Both the position numbers and the translations under genes were made by a program. Below the pieces are notes generated by a model, which saw only the letters and a program-made list of their open reading frames with translations, was not told the DNA's origin and did no database searches. Of a DNA stretch of 64,000 nucleotides, positions 7,556-17,200 are shown in pieces (position 1 is the stretch's first letter; each line of letters opens with the position of its first letter). This DNA comes from Rhodococcus aetherivorans (GTDB taxonomy: Bacteria; Actinomycetota; Actinomycetes; Mycobacteriales; Mycobacteriaceae). Location of the stretch: assembly GCF_011058165.1 (NCBI RefSeq), contig NZ_JAALEG010000011.1, positions 1-64,000 on the forward strand, given 5' to 3'.

Positions 7556-9133
7556 GTGACCGAGAAGAGAGAGCTCGCGTCGCCGGGTCCGCTCGTCGCA
7601 GACCGCCGATCCGCGGACTGGCGCGACGCACCCGGATGGACCGACCCGACGGTGTCGCGCCTGTCCACCGTCATCGGCGGACCCGTCGGGCGGTACGCCC
7701 TGCTCGGACGCACTCGCTTCTTCACGCCGCTGCGCGCGATGCTGCTCCTCGCGGTGGTGTTCCTCGCCCTCGGCTGGTTCACCAAGGCCGCCTGCATCCA
7801 GCAGGGACCGGTCGGCGAGGGCGGCGCGCTCGGACTGGACTGGAGCGACAACCGGCAGTACGTCGCCATGTGCTACTCCGACGTCGTGCCGCTCTACGGC
7901 GCCGAACGCCTGAGTACCGGCGCCTTCCCGTACAAGACGTCGTGGGAGGAGCCCGGCCCGGACGGGCAGACCCAGGTCCGGTACATGGAGTATCCGGTCC
8001 TCGCCGGCCTCTACCAGTACGTCTCGATGCGGGCCGCGAAGGCCTGGGACGCCACGTCGTGGCTTCCGGGCGGCCTGCAGGTGGCGATCTACTTCGACAT
8101 CGTCACCATCGGTCTCGCCATGGCCTGGCTGGCCACCGTGTGGGCCACCGCTCTCTCCGCCGGCCGCCGCATCTGGGACGCGGCGCTCGTCGCCGCCTCG
8201 CCGCTGGTCGTCGTGCACGCCTTCACCAACTTCGATGCGCTCGCCACCGCGTTCGCGGCCGGCGGGTTGCTGGCCTGGGCGCGACGGCGACCGGTGCTCG
8301 CCGGGGTGCTGCTCGGACTCGGTGCCGCCACCAAGCTGTATCCGCTGCTGCTGTTCGGCCCGCTGTTGCTGCTGTGCCTGCGCACCGGGAAGCTGCGGGC
8401 GCTCGGGCAGGCGGCCGGTGCCGCGGCCGTCGCGTGGCTCGTGGTGAACCTGCCGATCATGGTCCTCTACCCGCGCGGCTGGGCCGAGTTCTTCCGGCTC
8501 AACACCGACCGCGGCGCGGACCCCGATTCGATCTACAACGTCGTGCGGTCGCTGACCGGCTGGTCCGGCTGGGACACCTCCACGCTGAACTCGGTGTCGC
8601 TGCTGCTGTTCGCCGTGGCCTGCGCCGGCATCGCGTGGCTCGCGTGGACGGCTCCGCGCCGCCCCCGCCTCGCCCAGCTGTGCTTCCTCGTGGTTGCCGC
8701 GTTCCTGCTCACCAACAAGGTGTGGAGCCCCCAGTACTCGCTGTGGCTGGTGCCGCTCGCCGTGCTGGCTCTGCCGCACCGGCGGATCCTGCTGGCGTGG
8801 ATGACGATCGACGCCCTCGTCTGGGTGCCGCGCATGTACTTCTATCTCGGCGCCGAGAACAAGGGCCTGCCCGAGCAGTGGTTCACGACCACCGTCCTGC
8901 TGCGCGACCTCGCGGTCGTGGCGCTGTGCGCGCTCGTCGTCCGGCAGATTCTCCGGCCGGCCGAAGATCTCGTGCGCTACGGCTTCGTCGACGACCCCGT
9001 GGGTGGCGTGCTCGACCATGCCCCCGACGCTCCCCCGCGCCGGCTCCCGGGCCGTCTCCGTCCCGGCATCCGGCGGACATCACCTCCCGAATCGGCCGAT
9101 CGGCAGACACCCGCGACGAGCACCGTCCCGTAG
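7556..9133 (+). CDS. GT87/DUF2029-type polytopic membrane glycosyltransferase
   Basis: A 525-aa protein with about ten hydrophobic helices, starting at GTG 7556, ten bases after the ponA stop, so probably co-transcribed. Family features are the loop with acidic residues after helix 1 (GLDWSDNRQYVAMCYSDV), MEYPVLAGLYQY, and the late NKVWSPQYSLWLVPLAVL motif seen in DUF2029 mannosyltransferase-like proteins. It is the positional equivalent of Rv0051. Members use polyprenyl-phosphate sugars to build envelope glycans; the exact donor and acceptor here are unknown. A paralogue lies at 10681-12024. Confidence 0.85.
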   Translation: MTEKRELASPGPLVADRRSADWRDAPGWTDPTVSRLSTVIGGPVGRYALLGRTRFFTPLRAMLLLAVVFLALGWFTKAACIQQGPVGEGGALGLDWSDNRQYVAMCYSDVVPLYGAERLSTGAFPYKTSWEEPGPDGQTQVRYMEYPVLAGLYQYVSMRAAKAWDATSWLPGGLQVAIYFDIVTIGLAMAWLATVWATALSAGRRIWDAALVAASPLVVVHAFTNFDALATAFAAGGLLAWARRRPVLAGVLLGLGAATKLYPLLLFGPLLLLCLRTGKLRALGQAAGAAAVAWLVVNLPIMVLYPRGWAEFFRLNTDRGADPDSIYNVVRSLTGWSGWDTSTLNSVSLLLFAVACAGIAWLAWTAPRRPRLAQLCFLVVAAFLLTNKVWSPQYSLWLVPLAVLALPHRRILLAWMTIDALVWVPRMYFYLGAENKGLPEQWFTTTVLLRDLAVVALCALVVRQILRPAEDLVRYGFVDDPVGGVLDHAPDAPPRRLPGRLRPGIRRTSPPESADRQTPATSTVP

Positions 9134-9170
9134 CCCCGGCCCGAGCCGCGCGCGACGGGTGCTGCCTGTG

Positions 9171-9203
9171 CGCGTAAAAACTTGCGCGGGAAGCATTTTC
9201 GCG
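9171..9203. terminator. probable terminator between converging genes
   Basis: CGCGTAAAAACTT and AAGCATTTTCGCG form an imperfect 13-bp stem (10 matches) around GCGCGGG, with A- and T-runs on the two sides. It sits between the end of the plus-strand GT87 gene and the minus-strand DUF2752 gene, the place for a bidirectional terminator. Confidence 0.4.
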
Positions 9204-9232
9204 CGCTAGTGCTCGTCCGCGACGAGCGCCGT

Positions 9233-9646
9233 CTACACGCGGAGCGCGTTGAAGGGCGCGACGGGGAGGTTGCGGACGACGAACCAGCCCAGCACGACCC
9301 ACAGCACGAGCTGCGGCGCCCACCGCCACTGGTACCACTGGGCGATCCGGTGGCCACGGACCCGGCCGGCCGTCCACACGGCGAACGACCACCCCAGGAG
9401 AAGCACGGCGAGCACCCCGAGCGCGTTGTACCGCAGGGCGTCCGGAACATCGAGATGCAGCAGCGAATACAGCATCCGCGACGATCCGCACCCGGGACAC
9501 CAGATGCCGAACAGGACGCGGGTCGGGCACGGCGGGATCGGGCCGCCCGGCGTCGTCGGGTCGGCCCACGCGACGGCCGCGCACACACACGCCGACACGG
9601 CCGCCACCCCGACGGGTGCGGCGAGCCGGGCGGCGAGCGTCTGCAC
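9233..9646 (-). CDS. DUF2752 membrane protein
   Basis: A protein of about 137 aa with three to four hydrophobic segments. The DUF2752 signature is present: PPCPTRVLFGIWCPGCGSSRML, with paired cysteines at the membrane surface, followed by RYNALGVLAVLL and WVVLGWFVVRNLP. GTG at 9646 is taken as start because a GAGG motif lies nine bases upstream. An earlier start inside the preceding gene cannot be excluded, since the frame remains open. It follows the CD225-like gene by 11 nt and is surely in the same transcript. This pairing with a proline-rich CD225 protein is common in actinobacteria; function unknown. Confidence 0.8.
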   Translation of the reverse strand: MQTLAARLAAPVGVAAVSACVCAAVAWADPTTPGGPIPPCPTRVLFGIWCPGCGSSRMLYSLLHLDVPDALRYNALGVLAVLLLGWSFAVWTAGRVRGHRIAQWYQWRWAPQLVLWVVLGWFVVRNLPVAPFNALRV

Positions 9647-9657
9647 GACCGGATGCC

Positions 9658-10008
9658 TCAGTAGCTCGACGACGAGACCGCCGCGGCGAGGACGACGATG
9701 TAGAAGACGACGATCACCACCCACACCGCCACGCTCGCCACCACCGACCAGATCGCCCACTTCTTCGCGTCGTCGGCCGCCCGGCGTGCGGCATCGAACT
9801 GGCCCTGCGCCCACAGGGAGTTCACCTGGCTCGCCTTGATGATCGAGACGACACCGAGCGGCAGGCAGCACAGGATCGTCGTGAGAATGCCCCACACCAG
9901 GTTGTTCTCGGGCGGCGGCCCGAACTGCGGGCCGGGGTAGTACCCGTATCCGCCCGGCGGGGGATAACCGCCCGGATTGTTCGGCGGGTACTGCGGATAG
10001 TCGCTCAT
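9658..10008 (-). CDS. CD225/dispanin-like small membrane protein
   Basis: A 116-aa protein. Residues 1-33 are a Pro/Gly/Tyr-rich cytoplasmic tail (YPPNNPGGYPPPGGYGYYPG). The CD225-type pair of hydrophobic segments follows: LVWGILTTILCCLPLGVVSII (about 37-57) with the conserved CCLPLG, a hydrophilic loop with the typical A/S-x-V-N-x-L-W-A-Q-G-Q-F pattern, and a second helix near 90-110. Bacterial members share the fold of IFITM proteins, which act on membrane curvature. Their role in actinobacteria is not settled. First gene of a two-gene operon. Confidence 0.85.
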   Translation of the reverse strand: MSDYPQYPPNNPGGYPPPGGYGYYPGPQFGPPPENNLVWGILTTILCCLPLGVVSIIKASQVNSLWAQGQFDAARRAADDAKKWAIWSVVASVAVWVVIVVFYIVVLAAAVSSSSY

Positions 10009-10084
10009 CGTCGTCCTCGATCACCCCATCGGGATCCCAGCCTGTTCCGGGGTCCCCCCGCGCGGAAGGGTAGACCAGCCGCGG

Positions 10085-10684
10085 TCACCTGGCGAGACGG
10101 TCGGCCACCCGCGCCTCGAGACCCACCCGGGCGGCCGGCCAGTCGTCGTCGGTCATCGCGAACAGCGCCGTGGTGCGCCAGCTGCCGTCGCGGCGTCGCC
10201 GATGCTTGCGCAGCAAGCCCTCGAACCCGGCGCCGAGCCGGGTGATCGCCGCGCGCGACTGCGCGTTGTGTTCGTCGGTGTGCCACTCCACGCGGACCGC
10301 GCCGAGATCGTCGAAGGCGCGGCGCAGCAACAGCAGTTTCGACTCGGGATTGGCGGCGCCACCGTGCACCGCGCGCGAGAGCCACGTGTGCCCGACCGCC
10401 AGCGTCCGGTGCCGGGGATCGATCAGGTAGTACGACGTGGTGCCGACGACGGCGCCGACGGACTTGTCGACGACCGCGTACGGCAGGCGGTCCGGATCGT
10501 CGAGCGCGGTACGGACGAACGCGTCGGCGTCGTCGCGTGTCCGGAGGTCGGCGGACGTCCACCGGAAGATCGCGTCGGCATCGTCGACGGCCGCGAGCAG
10601 GCCGGGCGCGTGTCCCGCGGCCAGCGGTTCGAGGCGAATCCGCGTGCCGTCGAGCACCGGCTGCTCGTACCAGGCTGTGCTCAT
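10085..10684 (-). CDS. GNAT-family N-acetyltransferase (RimJ/RimL type)
   Basis: A 199-aa cytoplasmic acyl-CoA-dependent acetyltransferase. N-terminal DGTRIRLEPLAAGHAPGL is the usual RimJ/RimL opening. The acetyl-CoA site corresponds to AVVGTTSYY, and the late GAVRVEWHTDEHNAQSRAAITRLGAGFEGLLRKH (residues about 128-161) is the highly conserved beta5-alpha4 region, including N-x-x-S-R-A-A-I. The start overlaps the stop of the upstream GT87 gene by ATGA, so expression is coupled. Substrate unknown; protein N-termini or small amines are possible. Confidence 0.88.
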   Translation of the reverse strand: MSTAWYEQPVLDGTRIRLEPLAAGHAPGLLAAVDDADAIFRWTSADLRTRDDADAFVRTALDDPDRLPYAVVDKSVGAVVGTTSYYLIDPRHRTLAVGHTWLSRAVHGGAANPESKLLLLRRAFDDLGAVRVEWHTDEHNAQSRAAITRLGAGFEGLLRKHRRRRDGSWRTTALFAMTDDDWPAARVGLEARVADRLAR

Positions 10685-12024
10685 CCGGGTTTTCCGCTCA
10701 TCGCCGGCATCCGGGGCCGCTCCTCGTCGGGTGGGGTCGGGTCGGGCCGGCGCAGCGGCGCGCCGGCGAACACGAAGAACAGTACGACGAGCAGCACGGC
10801 CCGGCCCCACACCCCGACGAGGGTGAGCAGCAGCGGGATCGTGGTGTCGGTCCGGGTCATGGTCGCGTCGAACCACAGGAACACGCCGATGCCGATCGCG
10901 AGGTCCACGGTGAGGTACGAGACGATCAGCGGCCACCGCACCCGCAGCAGCACCAGGAACGGCAGCAACCACAGGGTGTACTGCGGCGAATGCACCTTGT
11001 GCAGCAGCAGGAATCCGCACAGCATCGCGGCGCCGACCGCCACCCAGGGATAGCAGCCGTCGCGACGGTACCGCCGCCACCCCAGCCACAGCGCCAGCGC
11101 GAAGGCGGCGCAGATCAGCAACGGCGAGACGACGGAGACGAGGTCGTTGTACTCGGCCGTGACCTCGGTGTCCTGATAGCCCCCGACGAGGGGCCGCAGC
11201 CCCCAGTACCAGATCGAATTGCTCGTGGCGTCGGCCGCGCGGTTGCCCTGGAACTCGAACGATGCGCGCCACCCCGGATACCCGAGCAGCGCGAACGGCA
11301 GGTTCACGGCGATCACCGTCGCCGCCGCGGCGGCGCCCACCGCCACCGCGCCCCGCACGTCCCGCCGCGGCCCGGGCTCGTCCCCGCCGGTGAGGACGTA
11401 TGCGATCAGCGGCAGCACGAAGATGCCGGGATACACCTTGAGGCAGAACCCGACGGCGAGCAGGACGGCGGCGATCACCGCGCGGGTGCGCAGCGGCCAG
11501 CGGCGCACCCCGAGCACGGCGACGGCCCCGACGGTGGTCGCGACGACGGGCAGGTCCCAGTTCAGGAACGCGTACATCACGAGGGGCGGCGTGGCCGACC
11601 AGAGCAGCGCGGCCCACCCGGCCAGCCGGCCGAGGTACCAGGCGACGAGCAGGCCGAACGGTGCCAGCAGCAGCGCGGAGTGCAGGAGGAACTCGGCGTC
11701 GGTGTCGGCGCGCAGGGCCCCCACCCACATGAGGATGCCGCTGAGCACCGGGTACTCGACGGTGCCGCCGGTGAGCACGCCGTCGCGGGTGATGCCGCCG
11801 TCGAGGAACGGGAACAGGTGCAGGTTGATGCCGCGACCGATCCACAACTGCTGGATGTCGGAGTAGCAGACCGTGGCGTCCTTGACCGCGTCGAAACGCA
11901 CGCTGCGCCCCTGCGGGTCGAACGGTGGTGCGGCGCAGCGGGCCTTGTTCAGGTAGCCGAGCCACATGGCGAGCGCGCACGTCACGACGGCGACGAGCGC
12001 GGGCGTCCGGGAACTCGTGCGCAT
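10681..12024 (-). CDS. GT87-type polytopic membrane glycosyltransferase
   Basis: A 447-aa integral membrane protein with about ten hydrophobic helices, paralogous to 7556-9133. The two share a VCYSDIQQLW or MCYSDVVPLY element, TVEYPVLSG versus MEYPVLAG, LKVYPGIFVLPLI, and HSPQYTLWLLPFLVL near the C-terminus. ATG at 12024 is chosen because AGGGTG stands six bases upstream; a GTG at 12033 is the alternative, and the longer reading to 12129 runs into the ribosomal operon promoter. A polyprenyl-phosphate sugar donor is assumed from the family. It is divergent from rpsF. Confidence 0.83.
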   Translation of the reverse strand: MRTSSRTPALVAVVTCALAMWLGYLNKARCAAPPFDPQGRSVRFDAVKDATVCYSDIQQLWIGRGINLHLFPFLDGGITRDGVLTGGTVEYPVLSGILMWVGALRADTDAEFLLHSALLLAPFGLLVAWYLGRLAGWAALLWSATPPLVMYAFLNWDLPVVATTVGAVAVLGVRRWPLRTRAVIAAVLLAVGFCLKVYPGIFVLPLIAYVLTGGDEPGPRRDVRGAVAVGAAAAATVIAVNLPFALLGYPGWRASFEFQGNRAADATSNSIWYWGLRPLVGGYQDTEVTAEYNDLVSVVSPLLICAAFALALWLGWRRYRRDGCYPWVAVGAAMLCGFLLLHKVHSPQYTLWLLPFLVLLRVRWPLIVSYLTVDLAIGIGVFLWFDATMTRTDTTIPLLLTLVGVWGRAVLLVVLFFVFAGAPLRRPDPTPPDEERPRMPAMSGKPG

Positions 12025-12080
12025 GTTCTTCACCCTAGGCGAATTTCGCTGGTCAAGGGCGCATCGTGTAGCCTGCATGG

Positions 12081-12122
12081 GTTGCTGACGCAACGACCCT
12101 CCTGTCACGGACCGTCCGTGAC
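12081..12122 (+). promoter_or_regulatory. structured leader of the rpsF operon, candidate S6:S18 autoregulatory RNA
   Basis: Two hairpins precede rpsF: GTTGC-TGAC-GCAAC at 12081-12094 and GTCACGGA-CCG-TCCGTGAC at 12104-12122, an 8-bp perfect stem closed by the trinucleotide CCG. In several bacteria the S6:S18 complex binds an rpsF leader element that presents CCG, imitating its 16S rRNA site. The link here is inferred from the CCG and position; the fold differs in detail from published examples. Confidence 0.4.
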
Positions 12123-12154
12123 CGCCCATAGTCCATAGGAGGTGATGAGGTCTT

Positions 12155-12442
12155 ATGCGTCATTACGAACTGATGGTCATTCTCGACCCCAGCCTGGACG
12201 AGCGCACTGTCGCCCCGTCGCTGGATACGTTCCTCAACGTCGTTCGCCAGGACGGCGGCAAGATCGACAAGGTCGACGTGTGGGGTAAGCGTCGTCTCGC
12301 GTACGAGATCGCCAAGCACAGCGAAGGCATCTACGCGGTGATCGACATCAGCGCTACGCCCGCCACGGTTGCGGAGCTGGATCGCCAGCTCGGCCTGAAC
12401 GAGTCGGTGCTCCGCACCAAGGTTCTGCGCCACGGCAAGTGA
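12155..12442 (+). CDS. rpsF: 30S ribosomal protein S6
   Basis: A 95-aa ribosomal protein, normal length for actinobacteria, with the S6 motifs [11 protein letters not shown] at the start and [22 protein letters not shown] in the middle. It pairs with S18 in the platform of the 30S subunit. A long purine-rich AGGAGGTGATGAGG precedes the ATG. First gene of rpsF-ssb-rpsR-rplI; ssb follows after 64 nt. Confidence 0.98.
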   Translation: MRHYELMVILDPSLDERTVAPSLDTFLNVVRQDGGKIDKVDVWGKRRLAYEIAKHSEGIYAVIDISATPATVAELDRQLGLNESVLRTKVLRHGK

Positions 12443-12506
12443 GTCTGTCGGCGTCCGGCCGTAGGCTCGGGCGCATCAGGACTCCACACACAGCAGGAGG
12501 AACCAC

Positions 12507-13016
12507 ATGGCAGGCGACACCGTCATCACCGTCATCGGCAATCTGACGGCTGATCCCGAGCTGCGTTTCACCCCGGCGGGAGCTGCGGTCGCGAACTTCA
12601 CCGTCGCGTCGACGCCCCGCATCTTCGACCGTCAGTCCAACGAGTGGAAAGACGGCGAGGCGCTGTTCCTGCGCTGCAACATCTGGCGCGAGGCGGCGGA
12701 GAACGTGGCCGAGAGCTTGACCCGTGGCTCGCGCGTGATCGTGCAGGGCCGCCTCAAGCAGCGCAGCTACGAGACGCGTGAAGGCGAGAAGCGCACTGTC
12801 GTGGAGCTCGAGGTCGACGAGATCGGCCCCTCGCTCCGCTACGCGACGGCCAAGGTCAACAAGGCCAGCCGTGGCGGTGGCGGGGGCGGCTTCGGTGGTT
12901 CCTCCGGAGGATCGGGTGGGGCTCGTGCCAGCGCGAGCACCGGCGGGGACGACCCGTGGGGCAGCGCGCCGGCGGCGGCGGGCTCCTTCGGCGGGGACGA
13001 CGAACCCCCGTTCTGA
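12507..13016 (+). CDS. ssb: single-stranded DNA-binding protein
   Basis: A 169-aa protein. The OB-fold occupies residues 1-115 ([71 protein letters not shown]). A Gly/Ser-rich flexible linker follows, ending in the acidic tip DDEPPF that recruits partner proteins. AGGAGG lies seven bases before the ATG. Its place between rpsF and rpsR is the conserved actinobacterial arrangement. Confidence 0.98.
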   Translation: MAGDTVITVIGNLTADPELRFTPAGAAVANFTVASTPRIFDRQSNEWKDGEALFLRCNIWREAAENVAESLTRGSRVIVQGRLKQRSYETREGEKRTVVELEVDEIGPSLRYATAKVNKASRGGGGGGFGGSSGGSGGARASASTGGDDPWGSAPAAAGSFGGDDEPPF

Positions 13017-13059
13017 TCCGACCTTCGATCGGAACATTCGGAAAGTACGGAGAAAGACC

Positions 13060-13302
13060 ATGCCTAAGGCGCCCGCGCGCGAAAAGGTTTTGAAGAAGAA
13101 GGTCTGCACCTTCTGCAAGGAAAAGAACGTGCAGATCGACTACAAGGACACGACGCTGCTGCGTAAGTACGTCAGCGACCGCGGCAAGATCCGCGCTCGC
13201 CGTGTCACGGGCAACTGCGTGCAGCACCAGCGCGACGTTGCCATCGCTGTGAAGAACTCGCGTGAGGTGGCCCTGCTTCCTTACGTCTCGACGGCTCGCT
13301 AA
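13060..13302 (+). CDS. rpsR: 30S ribosomal protein S18, cysteine-containing (zinc) form
   Basis: An 80-aa protein starting at ATG 13060, with AGAAAGA upstream. It keeps CTFC at residues 16-19 and Cys53 in [11 protein letters not shown], so it is the C+ (zinc-binding) version, corresponding to mycobacterial RpsR1. Zinc-starved actinobacteria often swap this for a Cys-free paralogue encoded elsewhere. The RNA-binding core [17 protein letters not shown] is intact. rplI follows after 19 nt. Confidence 0.97.
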   Translation: MPKAPAREKVLKKKVCTFCKEKNVQIDYKDTTLLRKYVSDRGKIRARRVTGNCVQHQRDVAIAVKNSREVALLPYVSTAR

Positions 13303-13321
13303 GGAAAGGGAGGGACACACG

Positions 13322-13777
13322 ATGAAGCTCATTCTCACCGCTGACGTGGACAACCTCGGTGCGCCTGGCGACACCGTCGAGGTCAAGGACGGCTACGGCC
13401 GCAACTACCTGCTGCCCCGCGGCCTGGCGATCGTCGCCACCCGTGGTGCCCAGAAGCAGGTCGAGGGCATCCGCCGCGCCCAGGAGGCTCGTGCGGTGCG
13501 CGGCCTCGATCATGCCAAGGAGCTCAAGGCCGCCATCGAGGGCCTCGAGAACGTCTCCCTGGCCGTGAAGACCGCCGGGGACTCGGGCAAGCTGTTCGGC
13601 TCGGTCACCGCGGCCGACGTCGCCGGCGCCATCAAGGCCGCCGGTGGCCCGGTCGTCGACAAGCGCATCATCGAGCTGCCCAAGGCGCACATCAAGTCGA
13701 CCGGCAAGCACACGGTCGTCGTGAAGCTGCACCCGGACGTGACCGCGAAGTTCGATCTGAACGTCGTGGCCGCCTGA
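13322..13777 (+). CDS. rplI: 50S ribosomal protein L9
   Basis: A 151-aa two-domain protein. N-terminal [36 protein letters not shown] is the L9 signature, a long connecting helix follows ([18 protein letters not shown]), and the C-terminal domain ends with [29 protein letters not shown] precedes the ATG at 13322. Last gene of the operon, followed 11 nt later by a strong terminator. Confidence 0.97.
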   Translation: MKLILTADVDNLGAPGDTVEVKDGYGRNYLLPRGLAIVATRGAQKQVEGIRRAQEARAVRGLDHAKELKAAIEGLENVSLAVKTAGDSGKLFGSVTAADVAGAIKAAGGPVVDKRIIELPKAHIKSTGKHTVVVKLHPDVTAKFDLNVVAA

Positions 13778-13787
13778 TTCCGGCTCC

Positions 13788-13824
13788 CGAAGAGCCCTGC
13801 ACACACTGTGTGCAGGGCTCTTCG
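13788..13824 (+). terminator. intrinsic terminator after rplI
   Basis: CGAAGAGCCCTGCACACA pairs perfectly with TGTGTGCAGGGCTCTTCG (18 bp, formally one base between the arms, so the real loop takes a few stem bases). It is followed by CGTCGTCTTTCC. Located 11 nt after the rplI stop. Confidence 0.9.
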
Positions 13825-13828
13825 TCGT

Positions 13829-14086
13829 CTTTCCACAGGGGCTGTGGATAACCCCACAGGGGTACCGGTAGGTTTGTGATCCGCGGCACGGCATTCCGGG
13901 GCCGGGAGGGCGGAACACGCCCGGAAACACATCCGTGGCGACACGCCGAATCGATTGTTCTCCACACCTGTGAAAGTCTATTTTCCCGGTCTGAACAGCA
14001 GCGATGCGAAGTGTGAGATGCGTTGTCCCCAGGTTGTCCCCAAGGGGTGCACAAGGCCGTCCTCCCCTTTCCACAATTCATCCACA
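13829..14086 (+). promoter_or_regulatory. cluster of DnaA-box-like sequences upstream of dnaB
   Basis: Seven 9-mers resemble the DnaA box (TTATCCACA or the mycobacterial TTGTCCACA). They are CTTTCCACA at 13829, TGTGGATAA at 13843 (perfect, reverse), TTCTCCACA at 13958, TTGTCCCCA at 14023 and 14034, CTTTCCACA at 14067 and TCATCCACA at 14078. They fill most of the 470-nt gap between the rplI terminator and dnaB; nothing else is recognised there apart from a presumed dnaB promoter. DnaA may regulate dnaB here, or the sites may titrate DnaA. Binding is inferred from sequence only. Confidence 0.55.
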
Positions 14087-14249
14087 GTTGTGTGCACAGG
14101 CGGATTTGGACGCCGCCCTCCGAGTGCCTAACGTCGAGCGCGCGCGTCCCGGACGACGTGTCGGTGGGGCCGGGTAGAAGTGGTGTCGAGCGCCGGTGGA
14201 CGGGGTCTGTCCCCGGCGGAGGTGCCGAGAAGGGGAAGGACGGCGTCGC

Positions 14250-17200
14250 GTGGCTGTAGTAGACGATCGGGGCCATTCCGACTACCCGGGACCGCCCGAG
14301 GAGCCGGCCGGCGACTTCGGCCGCCAGCCCCCGCAGGACATGGTTGCGGAGCAGTCCGTGCTCGGTGGCATGCTGCTCAGCAAGGACGCCATCGCCGACG
14401 TGCTCGAAGTGCTGCGGCCCGGCGACTTCTACCGTCCCGCCCATCAGGCCGTCTACGACGCCGTCCTCGACCTCTACAGCCGCGGTGAGCCCGCCGACCC
14501 CGTCACGGTGTCCGCAGAACTCGACCGGCGCGGAGAACTCCGCCGCATCGGCGGCGCCGCCTACCTGGTGACCCTGACCCAGACCGTGCCCACTGCTGCG
14601 AACGCGAGCTACTACGCCGAGATCGTCGCCGAGAAGGCCATCCTGCGCCGCCTCGTCGAGGCCGGAACGCGCATCGTCCAGTACGGCTACGCCGGCTCCG
14701 AGGGCCAGGACGTCGCCGAGGTCGTCGACCGGGCCCAGGCCGAGATCTTCGAGGTCTCCGAGCGCCGCACGTCCGAGGACTTCGTCCCGCTCGAAGAGCT
14801 GTTGCAGCCCACCATGGACGAGATCGACTCGATCGCCAGCCGCGGCGGCATCTCCCTCGGTGTGCCCACCGGATTCGCCGAGCTCGACGAGGTCACCAAC
14901 GGCCTCCATCCCGGGCAGATGATCATCGTCGCCGCCCGTCCTGGCGTCGGCAAGGCGCTGGCCCTCGACACTCCCCTGCCCACCCCCGGCGGTTGGACGA
15001 CCATGGGCGAGGTCGCCGCCGGCGACGAACTCCTCGACGCCCACGGCCGCCCCACCCGGGTGCTGGCCGCCACCGAGGTGCTGCACGGCCGGCCGTGCTT
15101 CGAGGTGGAATTCTCCGACGGCACCGTCCTCGTCGCCGACGAACAGCACCAGTGGGTCACCTCCGACGGCGGCCCGTCGCGCGTGCGCACCACCGGGGAG
15201 ATCGCCGCGTCCCTCGCGGACGGTCACGTCGTCGGCAATGTCGCCGCGCTGCAGCTGCCCGTCGCCGATCTGCCCGTCGCCCCGTTCACCCTCGGCGCCT
15301 GGCTCGGCGGCCCCTCCGCCGATCCCCACGTGCACATGCGGGTGCAGGGCGAGGGCGGGTTCGCCGAGGAACTCATGACGCTCGGCGCCCGCATCCCCGG
15401 CGCCTACCAGCGGGCGTCGGAACGGCAGCGGCGCGAGCTGCTCGCCGGTCTGCTCGACGCCGGCGGCCACGTCGTCGACGACGGCACCGTCCGCTTCGAA
15501 TCCGACTGCGCCCGACTGCGCGACGACGTCGCCGAGCTCCTGGCCGGCCTCGGCTACACCTGCACCACCACCGGCTCCACGGTGCGCTTCGCCACCGACG
15601 ACGACGTCTTCGTCCTCCCCAGCAAGGCCAAGGCGCACAAGGAGACCCGCACGGGGGTGCCGCGGGAACGCCGCATCGTCGCCGTCCGCCCCGTCGAGTC
15701 CGTGCCGGTGCGGTGCGTCGAGGTCGACGGCGAGCACCTGTACCTCGCCGGACGGTCCATGATCCCCACCCACAACTCCACGCTCGGCATGGACTTCCTG
15801 CGGTCCTGCTCCGTCAAGCACGGCATGGCCTCCGTCATGTTCTCCCTCGAGATGGGCAAGACCGAAATCGTCATGCGGCTGCTCTCGGCCGAGGCGAAGA
15901 TCAAGCTCGGCGACATGCGTTCGGGCCGCATGACCGACGACGACTGGACCCGGCTCGCCCGGCGGATGAGCGAGATCAGCGAAGCGCCGCTGTACATCGA
16001 CGACTCCCCCAACCTGACGATGATGGAGATCCGCGCAAAGGCGCGGCGCCTCAAGCAGAAACACGACATCCGGCTGATCGTCGTCGACTATCTGCAGCTG
16101 ATGACCTCCGGTAAGAAGGTCGAGTCCCGCCAGCAGGAGGTCTCCGAATTCTCCCGTAGCCTCAAGCTTCTCGCGAAGGAGCTCGAGGTCCCGGTGGTCG
16201 CGATCTGTCAGCTCAACCGTGGCCCCGAGCAGCGCACCGACAAGAAGCCGATGGTCTCCGATCTTCGCGAGTCGGGTTGCCTCACTGCGAGCACCCGCGT
16301 CCTGCGCGCGGACAACGGCTGCGAGGTCACCCTCGGCGAGTTGCTGGCCAGTGGTGAACAGCCCGTCGTCTGGTCGCTGGACGAGCGCATGCGTATGGTC
16401 GCCCGCCCGATGACCAAGGTGTTCCCGAGCGGACGCAAGGAAGTGTTCCGTCTGACGCTCGACTCCGGGCGTCAGGTCGAGGCCACCGCGAACCATCCCT
16501 TCCTCACCGTGGACGGGTGGATTCCCCTCGGCGAGCTGACGGCCGGGGAGCGCGTCGCAGTACCCCGCGCGGTTCCTGCCCCCCTCGAGACGCACGCCGT
16601 CTCGGAGGACGACGTCGTCGCGCTGGCTGAGCGCACCGTCGCCGATAGCTCTGTTCCGCCACAGGCATTCTCGCTGCCGAAGGAACAGATCGCCGCGCTC
16701 GTGTGCCACGTCTGGGAGGGCAACGGGATCGTCGCGTGGGACGCGGTCGAAGGACGAGCCGCTGTCCGGTATCCGTCCGCAGACCGGCGCCTCGCCGACG
16801 ACCTGGCCCGCCTTCTCCTGCGAATCGGTGTCTTCGCTCGGATCGCCGCGGCCGGAACAGGCTCGGGCTGGGATGTTGTCGTCACCGGTCCGGAGAATCA
16901 GGCCGTCTTCCTGCACGACGTGGGTGCACACGGCACTGCGGCGCAGTGGGTGCTCGCTCAGCTCGGGCCGAAGCTCGTACGCCACGACGCCGACACCCTG
17001 ACACCCGACGTCGAGGCGACGCTGAGCCGGCTCCTCGCAGTCGAGGAGCTCGCCCCCCGTGAGCTGGTCGCGGCCGCGGCTTCGCGGTCCGCAGGGGGTT
17101 CGCGATCGAGTCTGGCCCAGGTGGCGGGCGTCCTCGACACCGCCGACATCGAAATGCTCGCCACCAACAATGTGTACTGGGACGAGATCGTGTCCGTCAC

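Noticed and set aside
4856-9019. A 1387-codon open frame on the minus strand opposite ponA and the GT87 gene
   Set aside because: It has no recognisable domain, is rich in Arg/Gly/His as expected for antisense frames in high-GC DNA, and the plus strand carries two clearly identified genes.
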